Both the position numbers and the translations under genes were made by a program. The notes under the pieces are model-generated. The model searched no databases, was not told the DNA's origin, and saw only the letters and a list, made by a program, of their open reading frames with translations. From an uncultured Ruminococcus sp. (GTDB lineage Bacteria > Bacillota > Clostridia > Oscillospirales > CAG-272), in the NCBI GenBank assembly GCA_902773455.1, contig CACYEW010000141.1, positions 1 to 17,416 on the forward strand: a stretch of 17,416 nt of DNA. The letters run 5' to 3'. Shown here one piece after another: positions 7,571 through 14,592 of the stretch (position 1 is the stretch's first letter; every line of letters starts with the position of its first letter).

Positions 7571-9607
7571 TCAGTCTATTTCGTTCATCTGAAGCATTAA
7601 GCCGAGATCTCCGCCTATGTTCCTCTCCGTCCATACGTATAACAGATAGTCGGGTTTCTTTTCCGCAAGTCCGTTAAGACGGTAATCGTAAAGAGGCGGG
7701 TTCGACGCCGGTTCATTGAGATATACTTCGCTGAACATGTAGTCGAAATAATTCGACATAGCCCAGTAGTAGGAGTCGCCCATTACGTACGCGGTCGGAG
7801 CGTTCGAGCCTACCTTCATATCATCGCGTTTCGGGGAAACAGACGCGTTCAGAGCGTACGCACCCATTCCGGACAAGCCCATAAAGTTGAGCAGATCTCC
7901 GCCGGAGGTGTTGTGAGTTACGTTGAAATCGCGGTCGAGATCGTATACCGGCAGATCGGGGAAATCGATCTTTATCTTCTGTATCGCAAGATAATACGCG
8001 TAGTACGACGCTATCTGAGTCCAGTGCGAGTCTGCCTGCATGAACAGAAGTCTGTCCGTATGCTGCGAAAGGATCTCGCGCAGGTCAAGAACGTAAATAT
8101 CCTCGTCGTTTTTCATAAAATCGGCGAATTGAGTCGAAGGAGTGCTTGCGAAATAATCGCCGCGTCCTCCCTGCTCTCTCGGATACTGGATGCTGTGATA
8201 GATCGTCGCGGGGTTTGTGCAGATCACCATTATTATTTTGGTGTTTTTACCGGTCAGCGATCTTACGGTATCAAGTCTGCTTTTAAGATAACCTCTGACG
8301 TTCGCCATATGATCTGCGGGAACGGATACCTGACCCCAGTAAAACGCGTCGTAGTAATTCAGATATACGTGACTGTCTTTACCGATAAAAGCGCCGCTGC
8401 CGGGGTCGCCGGTATGCTTGAGCAGTTTGATAACGGATTTGGATACGGGTTTGCCTTCGGCTCTGACGTTCACGGAAACGTGTTTCGTCTGTCCCGCCGG
8501 AAGAAGCACCATACCGTAGAAATACGGTCCGAGCGCTTTTTCTTTGACAAGTATCTTTCCGGTAGCAAGCTCCGTGACGGTGACGGTCGCGTATTCTTCC
8601 GTCTCGCAGTACAGCACGAGCACGTTGGAATTGATACCGTCGTTGATCGTCTTCATTTTGAAGTTCTTGAACAACTCCGTCGTCTGCTTTTTGAGCGTCA
8701 TTTCGACGTATGTCTTTTTAAGCGAATTCGCGGCTGTAGCTGAGTTTGAAAGCGAGGCTTTCGGAACGGCGGTCTTATCGGCGCTCCAGCCTGACGGCTC
8801 GTCGAAATATATGTTTTTCAATCCGGTGCAATCCTTGAACACGCCCGGATATATGGTATTGACTCCGTTCGGTATAGTAACGCTCGCAAGCTTTGCGCAT
8901 CCGCCGAACACGCCGTATTCCATGGAATTGAGGCTTTCGGGCAGTTCGAGATGCTTGAGGTTGGTGCAATGGAAAAACGCGTAATTCCTTATTACGAGAA
9001 TGCTTTCGGGAATTATCAGATTTCTGAGATTCGTGCAGTATGCAAAAGAGTTCACGGCGATCTGCGTTACGGGCAGTCCCTGATATTCGGAAGGTATAAC
9101 GACCGTATACGGGATCTTCTTGACGTCTTTAGCCGATATCTCGTAAGTTCCGTCGGACAGTTCATTGAAAACGAAATACTTTGCGTCCGTCGTTGTATAA
9201 TCTATCGGCGGTTCTTCCGTTGTTACGGGATCCGTCGGTTTTTCCGTCGTAGGCGGATCTGTCGGCGCTTCGGTGGTCGGCGGTTCCGTGGGCGGCTCCG
9301 TAGGAGGTTCGGTGGTCGGCGGTTCCGTAGGCGGCTCCGTAGGAGGTTCGGTAGTCGGCGGTTCCGTAGGCGCTTCCGTAGGTGTTTCCGTAGGCGCTTC
9401 CGTTATTCTCTCCGTTTCCGTCGCCTTTTCGGTAACGGTAACGGAAGCTTCCGTCTCTTTTTCCGTCTTTGCGTCCGTTTGCCTGACCGATTCGGTCTTT
9501 GAGTCCGTCTCCGTTCCCTCGGCGGGCTTTGCCGGTTCACAGGCAAAAACAGAGATAAGCATCAGAACCGCAAGCACGGCGGAAATAGATCTGATAAAAC
9601 TCTTCAT
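7571..9607 (-). CDS. lipoprotein with BspA-type leucine-rich repeats and AlgX/AlgJ-type SGNH domain, paralogue 2
   Basis: A 678-residue predicted lipoprotein with lipobox VFAC (Cys23). Residues about 30-137 are a Thr/Glu/Pro linker with repeated PPTTEPPTEPPTE units. Residues about 140-270 carry four BspA-type leucine-rich repeats of about 23 residues (pattern I-IP--V--I---AF--C-NL), a module known for binding proteins or glycans. An Ig-like beta region (about 325-400) and the SGNH domain follow, with D526 and H528 in ADSHWT and S612 in VMGDSY. The end KPDYLLYVWTERNIGGD matches its paralogues. The repeat is inserted between linker and core, since both neighbours lack it. AGGAGG at 9613-9618 lies 5 bases before ATG. 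The gap to the preceding gene is 13 bases. I infer a wall-spanning linker presenting a glycan-modifying domain at the surface. Confidence 0.85.
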   Translation of the reverse strand: MKSFIRSISAVLAVLMLISVFACEPAKPAEGTETDSKTESVRQTDAKTEKETEASVTVTEKATETERITEAPTETPTEAPTEPPTTEPPTEPPTEPPTTEPPTEPPTEPPTTEAPTDPPTTEKPTDPVTTEEPPIDYTTTDAKYFVFNELSDGTYEISAKDVKKIPYTVVIPSEYQGLPVTQIAVNSFAYCTNLRNLIIPESILVIRNYAFFHCTNLKHLELPESLNSMEYGVFGGCAKLASVTIPNGVNTIYPGVFKDCTGLKNIYFDEPSGWSADKTAVPKASLSNSATAANSLKKTYVEMTLKKQTTELFKNFKMKTINDGINSNVLVLYCETEEYATVTVTELATGKILVKEKALGPYFYGMVLLPAGQTKHVSVNVRAEGKPVSKSVIKLLKHTGDPGSGAFIGKDSHVYLNYYDAFYWGQVSVPADHMANVRGYLKSRLDTVRSLTGKNTKIIMVICTNPATIYHSIQYPREQGGRGDYFASTPSTQFADFMKNDEDIYVLDLREILSQHTDRLLFMQADSHWTQIASYYAYYLAIQKIKIDFPDLPVYDLDRDFNVTHNTSGGDLLNFMGLSGMGAYALNASVSPKRDDMKVGSNAPTAYVMGDSYYWAMSNYFDYMFSEVYLNEPASNPPLYDYRLNGLAEKKPDYLLYVWTERNIGGDLGLMLQMNEID
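9271..9387 (-). repeat. 39-base in-frame tandem repeat coding the Thr/Glu/Pro linker
   Basis: Two copies of a 39-base unit (9271-9309 and 9310-9348) differ at a single base, and a third, more degraded copy follows to about 9387. Each unit codes 13 residues of PPTTEPPTEPPTE type. Because 39 is divisible by 3, gain or loss of units keeps the frame. Confidence 0.85.
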
Positions 9608-9620
9608 TTTTTCCTCCTGA

Positions 9621-11231
9621 TCAAGTCATGCTTAATATCATACCGAAATCTCCGCCGACGTTTCTTTCACACACAACGAAAATTATGTAATCGGGTTTTT
9701 GTTCAGCCAGCAGATTATAGTCTATGGGGTAATTCCAGAGCACTCCTTCGTTCGTCCATACCTTTGAGAAGTTGGCGCCGATGAACGGGAGGATGTAGCA
9801 GCCGTATGAATCGCCGATGAGATACGCCGTCGGGTTATTCGAATCGTTCAGAGTCGAAAATCTCTCCCATCCGCTCGGACCGAAGCCGGCTGATTTGATA
9901 CCGTCGTTGCGTTTCGACACGTAATACGATCCCGTATCGCTGAAGTTCGCTATGAAGAACGGTACGACCTCGCGCATGCCTATGCCGACCATTCCGCACA
10001 GGTCGCCGCCGCTCACGTCGATGAAATCGATCCTGTAATCGCCGCCTTCAACGGTCCTTACTCTTGAATCGGGATGATATTTTTTAACGACGTTCATTAT
10101 CTCGCGATATACGTAATAAGCGCCGTATTCGGTGTAGTGAGTATCGGTAGTGAAATAGATCCTGTCGTCTTTATGCTTACGCAGAGCGGTCAGAAGATCG
10201 AGCGCATAGATATCCTCGCTTGCGCCGTTCATGACCTCGACGAACTGTCTCATGGGTGAATTCGGCACGCCGCTGATACTGCCGGCTATGTAATCTCTCT
10301 GCTCGTCGTAGTAGCAGGTCGCCGGGTCGGGTATTATGGCGTAGATAAGCTTTGTCTTTTTGCCGGTGGCGTTCTGAACGTTCGGCAGTACCGCGTTTAC
10401 GAGATAATTTTTCGTATTCTGCTTCGCTTCTTCGGTAGCGACTATATTGCTGAGAAGGAACGAAAGCGTGGGGGAATAGAATAATCTCGAGTTTCTGCCG
10501 CCCCATGCGGATTTATCTGCGCCGCCGAACGTAACGTTATAAGATACGGGGTCGCTTTCGGTCTTGCCGGGCGCTTTCGCGGTGATCTTTACCGTGCGGT
10601 AGCCGCTGCCGCTCACTTCCACATAGAAATACGTGCTGTTGGCGTCGTTTATTTCTTCTGCGACGTTGCTGCCGAATACTCTGATGACCGAATCCTTTTC
10701 ACAGGATCCGTAAATAAGTATCCTGTCGCCGGAAAGGGACGTGCTGTCTATAACGATCGGCTTCTCCGTCTTGTTCTCGGCTTCTGTCGGCGGTTCGGTC
10801 TTCGGTTCCTTAGTCGTGACCGGTTCCTTCGTCGTAACGGGTTCCTTGGTCGTTACCGGTTCCTTAGTCGTTTCGGGCTCCTTCGTCGTTTCCGGTTTCT
10901 CCGTCGTCGGGGTCTCCGTAATCGGGGTCTCCGTGGTCGGGGCTTCCGTCGCCGCTTCGGTCGTCGCAGGCGCTTCGGTGGTCTGCGGTTCAGTCTCCGG
11001 CGCTTCGGTTATGACCGCTTCAGATTCCGTCACGTCCGGAGCTTCCGTCGGTTGTTCCGTGATCTTTTCGGTCTGTTTCGTATTCTTTTCCGTCGCTGCC
11101 GCAGCGCTTTCCGTTGTCTTTACGGGAAGCTCCGTCGTATCGCCTCCAGGCGCTGCGGTACAGCCTGCCGTCGGAAGGAGAATGATCGCCGCCATCATCA
11201 GGCATATGATCTTCACAGTTGTTTTTTTCAT
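9621..11231 (-). CDS. lipoprotein with AlgX/AlgJ-type SGNH domain, paralogue 1
   Basis: A 536-residue predicted lipoprotein beginning MKKTTVKI with a hydrophobic stretch and the lipobox-like TAGC (Cys24). Residues about 28-158 form a Thr/Glu/Pro/Lys linker including several ETTKEP or VTTKEP repeats. An Ig-like beta region (about 168-235) and the SGNH domain follow. The Asp/His pair is D363 and H365 in TTDTHYTEYGAY, with Tyr where the two paralogues have Trp, and the nucleophile candidate is S475 in LIGDSYG. It ends KPDYIIFVVCERNVGGD, then stops within 11 residues. An in-frame ATG at 11276 exists but lies upstream of the -10 box of the promoter found here, so ATG 11231, with AAGGCGG 5 bases upstream, is chosen. 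It leads the SGNH trio. O-acyltransferase or esterase on an envelope glycan is the likely role. Confidence 0.84.
   Translation of the reverse strand: MKKTTVKIICLMMAAIILLPTAGCTAAPGGDTTELPVKTTESAAAATEKNTKQTEKITEQPTEAPDVTESEAVITEAPETEPQTTEAPATTEAATEAPTTETPITETPTTEKPETTKEPETTKEPVTTKEPVTTKEPVTTKEPKTEPPTEAENKTEKPIVIDSTSLSGDRILIYGSCEKDSVIRVFGSNVAEEINDANSTYFYVEVSGSGYRTVKITAKAPGKTESDPVSYNVTFGGADKSAWGGRNSRLFYSPTLSFLLSNIVATEEAKQNTKNYLVNAVLPNVQNATGKKTKLIYAIIPDPATCYYDEQRDYIAGSISGVPNSPMRQFVEVMNGASEDIYALDLLTALRKHKDDRIYFTTDTHYTEYGAYYVYREIMNVVKKYHPDSRVRTVEGGDYRIDFIDVSGGDLCGMVGIGMREVVPFFIANFSDTGSYYVSKRNDGIKSAGFGPSGWERFSTLNDSNNPTAYLIGDSYGCYILPFIGANFSKVWTNEGVLWNYPIDYNLLAEQKPDYIIFVVCERNVGGDFGMILSMT
10804..10893 (-). 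repeat. 18-base in-frame tandem repeats coding (E/V)TTKEP
   Basis: Five consecutive 18-base units start with ggttcctt-like or ggctcctt sequence on the plus strand (10804, 10822, 10840, 10858, 10876). Each codes one six-residue TTKEP unit of the linker. The copies differ mainly at silent positions, so this array is older or more drifted than the 39-base one. Confidence 0.8.
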
Positions 11232-11236
11232 TTGAT

Positions 11237-11243
11237 CCGCCTT
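11237..11243 (-). promoter_or_regulatory. ribosome binding site deciding the start at 11231
   Basis: AAGGCGG, one mismatch from AAGGAGG, lies 5 bases before ATG 11231 and is inside the leader defined by the promoter at 11267-11295. Confidence 0.65.
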
Positions 11244-11266
11244 ATTCACCTTTCTCTTTTGTCTAT

Positions 11267-11295
11267 AACTTATCATAAATTATTTGTTTTGTCAA
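11267..11295 (-). promoter_or_regulatory. internal promoter for the SGNH lipoprotein genes
   Basis: On the minus strand, a perfect -35 TTGACA (11290-11295) is followed after 17 bases by TAAGTT (11267-11272), which keeps the first, second and last bases of the -10 consensus and has an extended TG-A in front. Transcription would start near 11260, about 30 bases before ATG 11231. It sits in the largest gap of the operon (96 bases), where no terminator is visible, so the genes could be both read through from upstream and boosted here. Confidence 0.72.
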
Positions 11296-11327
11296 CAGCC
11301 GGACCGTTTAATGCCCGTATGAAATAA

Positions 11328-12305
11328 TTACCTGCTTCTTTTCAGCGCCGGTTTGATCCTCTTTCTTTTCGTGCTTTTCAGCGCGTAAAGATATTCGTTC
11401 CCTGCGTAAAGAGCCGTAAAGATCATTATGATACAACAAATCATCACGATAAAAGTATTGCCGAATCTTGATTCCGAGCCCATAAAGAATTCCGAAGCGA
11501 ACGCGGCCGCGAACGCCGAAGCGAAAACCGCGTACAAAATCAGATAGCGTTTCTTGAATCCTGTTTTCTTTGCGAGCTTTACGCACATCACTATGAACGC
11601 GCCTATAAGCGTGAGCACCGCCATGACCTGCGATATCCTTACGAACGCTACGTATATGCTGTCTGATCTCAGACTTTCGAAAAAGCTCCTTCCGCCGCAG
11701 TAAAGCACGGTGAACAGATAAGTCGCGGCTCCTTTTCTTTCGTTTTTTTTGCAGACGTACGCTATAAACACGAACGAAAGTATGCAGTATACGGCTTCGT
11801 AGAAGAATACGGCGTACTGGTATTCTCCGTATGTGTCAGAGTAAAGCGCGATCGGGAAAAATCTGAGATTTTCGATCTCCACGGTCTCGCCGAGGCAGTC
11901 TTCCGTAAAAACGCTGCCCATTCTGCCGACCGCTATCGCAAGCGGCGCCGCGAAGGAGAGAGCGTCGAAAACGCCGGAGATCTTATCGCGCTTCTTTACC
12001 GCAAAGCAGAAGATCACCACGGTCAGCGCAACGGCGTAAAACGCTCCGAAAAGCGCGTATCCGCCGTCGAGAAGGCGCCACTTCTCCGCTTCTTCTATAT
12101 AAAGCGAATCGCATACCGTAACGTACATGAATCTCGCTCCCGCAAATCCGAAGAGAATTGCGAGCGGAGCTATATGCAGAAGAAGAGTTTCGTCGTTATT
12201 GCGCTTTTTATAGAATATAAATGAAATAAATACCGTGACTATAAGCGCCGACGCGATGAATACGCCGTGCATCGTCAACACTCCGGATACGAGGGGGATC
12301 TTCAT
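11328..12305 (-). CDS. Lgt-like prolipoprotein diacylglyceryl transferase family membrane protein
   Basis: A 325-residue polytopic membrane protein with about nine hydrophobic segments. Lgt landmarks are FAGARFMYV at 54-62, GGYALFGAFYA at 81-91, FAAPLAIAVGRMGS at 118-131 (the Arg of the Lgt signature at R128), GGRSFFESLRSD at 204-215 and VRISQVM. In Escherichia coli Lgt, the signature GRIGNFINGE and a His in the FHGG loop are important; here the Asn of the signature is Ser and the His position reads Phe. About 80 residues after the Lgt core add two more membrane segments. So it may be a divergent Lgt or a paralogue with another acceptor. It overlaps the upstream gene by 4 bases (ATGA), so translation is coupled, and it directly precedes three lipoprotein genes. 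Family membership is fairly sure; activity is not. Confidence 0.72.
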   Translation of the reverse strand: MKIPLVSGVLTMHGVFIASALIVTVFISFIFYKKRNNDETLLLHIAPLAILFGFAGARFMYVTVCDSLYIEEAEKWRLLDGGYALFGAFYAVALTVVIFCFAVKKRDKISGVFDALSFAAPLAIAVGRMGSVFTEDCLGETVEIENLRFFPIALYSDTYGEYQYAVFFYEAVYCILSFVFIAYVCKKNERKGAATYLFTVLYCGGRSFFESLRSDSIYVAFVRISQVMAVLTLIGAFIVMCVKLAKKTGFKKRYLILYAVFASAFAAAFASEFFMGSESRFGNTFIVMICCIIMIFTALYAGNEYLYALKSTKRKRIKPALKRSR

Positions 12306-13384
12306 TTACCGTCTCTGTTTCTTTCTTTTATTTTGAACACGAAATCACGCTGAATGATATAATTAACGAAAAACATCACCGCGTCGTATACGATCTTGAT
12401 GAGCGTATGGACCCAGTCGCCGCCGGGAACGTACGCGGTAAGCCTCTGAACGAGCATACCGAGAAGAAGTACGATTATGACGAGTGAGAAATACTTGACG
12501 GTCGCGCCTTTCCGGTAATTCTTGCCGCCGAACACGGCGAATCTGTTATACAGATAATTCACTACGGACGATACGGCGCGCGCTATGCCGAAGCTGATCG
12601 CGTATTTGATCTCTTCCCCGAAGTCCGGAAACACGAGCTTCATCAGTATAAGGAAGAGCGCGTAGTCGATCACGAACGAAAGTATGCTTCCCGCCGCGTA
12701 TTTGAGTATCCTCGCGCTGATCTTGAGCCCGTCTTTGAACGCGTTGAAGTGACTGCCTTTGTTTTCGTTCAGATAGATCGTTCTGATCGTCACCTCGAAA
12801 GGCGTTACGCCCCAGTCGTGAAGCTTGAGGAGCATATTCATTTCGTATTCGTATCTTTCGCCCTGAAGCGTCAGCATTTCGGGGATGAGATTCGACGGTA
12901 TGCCGCGCAGTCCCGTCTGAGTATCGTATACGGATAAGCCCGTAGCCAGCTTGAACACGCATCTTGTGAACGCGTTGCCGAAGCGGGATCTGAACGGAAC
13001 GTCGCCGTCAAATCTTCTGCCGCCTATTATAAGGCATTCCGGATGCTCCGATAAAGCTTCCGCGACCTTTATTATATCCGCCACGGCGTGCTGACCGTCG
13101 CAGTCGGCTGTGATGACGCCGCCGCAGTCTTTCATTTCTCTTCCTATAAATTCGAATCCTGTCTTAAGAGCTGCTCCCTTGCCGCGGTTCACCTCGTGAT
13201 GAAGCACGCTGCAGCCGAGAGCTTCGCACTCGGTAAAAACGTTCGAATACGTTTCTCCGCCGCCGTCGTCCACCGTTACTATTTTGTCAAATACGGTGAG
13301 AAGCTCTTTTACGAAAGGTATCATCTGATCGAATACCGGTTTATAAGCAGGTATCAGTATCGCGTAATTTTTGAGATCGTGCAT
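12302..13384 (-). CDS. GT2 glycosyltransferase fused to GtrA-like membrane domain
   Basis: A 360-residue fusion protein. Residues about 5-230 are a GT-A glycosyltransferase of the dolichyl-phosphate-mannose-synthase type: ILIPAYKP near the start, VDDGGG, NRGKGAALKTGF, the metal-binding D94-C-D96 in ITADCDGQH, and VYDTQTGLRG. From about 230 to 352 there are four membrane segments matching GtrA-like flippases (ILSFVIDYALF, VVNYLYNRFAVF, NYIIQRDFVF). The predicted role is to attach a sugar to polyprenyl phosphate on the cytoplasmic face and move it across the membrane as donor for envelope glycosylation. The recipient transferase is not in the window. An ATG at 13393 is in frame, but AGGA at 13393-13396 is placed 8 bases before ATG 13384 and overlaps the upstream codon, so 13384 is preferred. 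It begins 10 bases after the NAGPA gene ends. Confidence 0.88.
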   Translation of the reverse strand: MHDLKNYAILIPAYKPVFDQMIPFVKELLTVFDKIVTVDDGGGETYSNVFTECEALGCSVLHHEVNRGKGAALKTGFEFIGREMKDCGGVITADCDGQHAVADIIKVAEALSEHPECLIIGGRRFDGDVPFRSRFGNAFTRCVFKLATGLSVYDTQTGLRGIPSNLIPEMLTLQGERYEYEMNMLLKLHDWGVTPFEVTIRTIYLNENKGSHFNAFKDGLKISARILKYAAGSILSFVIDYALFLILMKLVFPDFGEEIKYAISFGIARAVSSVVNYLYNRFAVFGGKNYRKGATVKYFSLVIIVLLLGMLVQRLTAYVPGGDWVHTLIKIVYDAVMFFVNYIIQRDFVFKIKERNRDGK

Positions 13385-13392
13385 ATTTTCCA

Positions 13393-13396
13393 TCCT
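13393..13396 (-). promoter_or_regulatory. ribosome binding site favouring the start at 13384
   Basis: AGGA on the minus strand spans the end of the NAGPA gene and lies 8 bases before ATG 13384. The alternative ATG at 13391-13393 overlaps this site and has no other purine-rich site in front. Confidence 0.5.
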
Positions 13397-14576
13397 ATTT
13401 GAAATAAACGATATCGCTGACGTTGCGCTCGCCGTTCACGCAGGGCTGATTTATGACTTTGCCCTTGTAATAAAGCGTGGTCGAACCGCCGCCGTCGAGA
13501 TTATAAGCGGTCTTGCATCCGAGGTCTGCAAACGTCCTTGCCAGCTCGGCAAAGGTCATACCCGTTCCGCTGACCGTATTGCCGCCGACTCTGACCGCAT
13601 CGACGACAAGGATTATATAATGAAGCTTACCGACCTGACCGATGGCTGTACGGGGTTCGCGCGCGGTCCTGCTGAGTCCCGGCGTGACGAATTCGTCCTT
13701 AGTCAGCGCTCTGCCGTCTTTGACGAGCGTCGGTCCGAAGCTCCACGACTGCCACGCACCGTCGGCTACGAGCTTTTTCGCGTCGATAGAATGCGTCGCC
13801 GTTACGAGATTTCCGTCTTTGTCGAGATAGCAGAAGTCCCAGCTCGATCCTTTGTTTCTGTAAAGGTTTCCTTCTCTGATGATTATACCGGAGGGGCGAA
13901 AGCCGCAGAAGTCGCCGTTCACGGCGAATATCGCGCCGACCTTCGACGCCGTCTTCGACGTGTACGCTCTGCCAGTTATCGAGTTGCCCGCGAACGCGGT
14001 ATGGAAATCCTTTACCGAATTCACCCTCACGTCGCAGATGAAATAATTGAGATTTCCGCGTACGACTTTTGTAATGACGACAGAAAAGCGCTCGTTTTCG
14101 TATCTGTCGTATATCGTCTCGTCGGGACCGAGATCCCTGCCCGTATACTGCCTGAAGGTAGCTTCGGAAAATTCACCCGTGATCGGCGGTTCGGTTTCTT
14201 TGACCGTCGTCGGCGGTTCGGTGGCGGGAGGTTCCGTCGCCGGGGGTTCCGTTACGGTCTGCTCCGTAGTATGCGGCTTTGTGACCTCGGGCCGGTCGGT
14301 ATCGGGATCCTCAGGCTTCGTTTCAGACGGTTTTCCGGTCTCTTTTTCAGTTTCCTTTTCCGTGTCGAAGGTCAGATCCTCGCCTATTGTATCGTACGTT
14401 TCTCTGACCTCTTCTGTTTCGGTAACGGCTTCGGTTTCTTCGTCGGTATATACCGGAATGAAAGGATCATCCGCCGCTTTTGACGGAGACGTGCAGAAAA
14501 CCCCGACGAACACTATGAGCAGCGCGGTCAGTATCGCGGATATTTTCGTTACTGTGTCAAATTTCTTCTTTTTCAT
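13395..14576 (-). CDS. secreted NAGPA-type phosphodiester glycosidase (DUF2233)
   Basis: A 393-residue exported protein. A basic start (MKKKKF) and a hydrophobic segment at about 11-30 form a signal peptide or membrane anchor; SPSKA at 30-34 offers a signal peptidase I site, and there is no lipobox, unlike the SGNH proteins. Residues about 40-135 are an acidic Thr/Glu/Pro linker with PPATEPPATEPP. The domain from about 165 to the end shows GAIFAVNGDFCGFRPSG at 214-230, SFGPTLVKDG, EPRTAIGQ at 307-314, YIILVVDA and NLDGGGSTTLYYKG at 359-372, then ERNVSDIVYF. These match the NAGPA domain, named for the enzyme that removes GlcNAc from phosphodiester-linked sugar and often annotated in bacteria as exopolysaccharide biosynthesis protein. 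I infer hydrolysis of sugar-1-phosphate diesters in an envelope glycopolymer. It starts 16 bases after trpS, with a weak AAGAGAA site. Confidence 0.86.
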   Translation of the reverse strand: MKKKKFDTVTKISAILTALLIVFVGVFCTSPSKAADDPFIPVYTDEETEAVTETEEVRETYDTIGEDLTFDTEKETEKETGKPSETKPEDPDTDRPEVTKPHTTEQTVTEPPATEPPATEPPTTVKETEPPITGEFSEATFRQYTGRDLGPDETIYDRYENERFSVVITKVVRGNLNYFICDVRVNSVKDFHTAFAGNSITGRAYTSKTASKVGAIFAVNGDFCGFRPSGIIIREGNLYRNKGSSWDFCYLDKDGNLVTATHSIDAKKLVADGAWQSWSFGPTLVKDGRALTKDEFVTPGLSRTAREPRTAIGQVGKLHYIILVVDAVRVGGNTVSGTGMTFAELARTFADLGCKTAYNLDGGGSTTLYYKGKVINQPCVNGERNVSDIVYFK

Positions 14577-14592
14577 TTTCTCTTATCTGTGA

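Noticed and set aside
9271..9387. Direct repeats considered as a CRISPR array
   Set aside because: The units abut without spacers and code in frame for the linker.
8951..9502. Arg-rich open frame on the plus strand opposite the Thr/Glu/Pro linker, with RRRFGGRRF-like repeats
   Set aside because: It is the antisense reading of the 39-base repeats in the lipoprotein gene. The repetition comes from the linker codons.
5069..11231. Idea that the block is a mobile or defence island
   Set aside because: No integrase, transposase, terminal repeat, tRNA target, nuclease or toxin-like gene is present, and composition looks like that of the neighbours.
11232..11276. Fifteen-residue upstream extension of the first SGNH lipoprotein starting at ATG 11276
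   Set aside because: It would put a charged stretch before the signal peptide, lacks a good ribosome binding site and starts upstream of the mapped -10 box.
11296..11327. Possible terminator after the Lgt-like gene
   Set aside because: CCGGACCG-like complementarity is present, but with no loop-forming stem and no T-tract on the transcribed strand.
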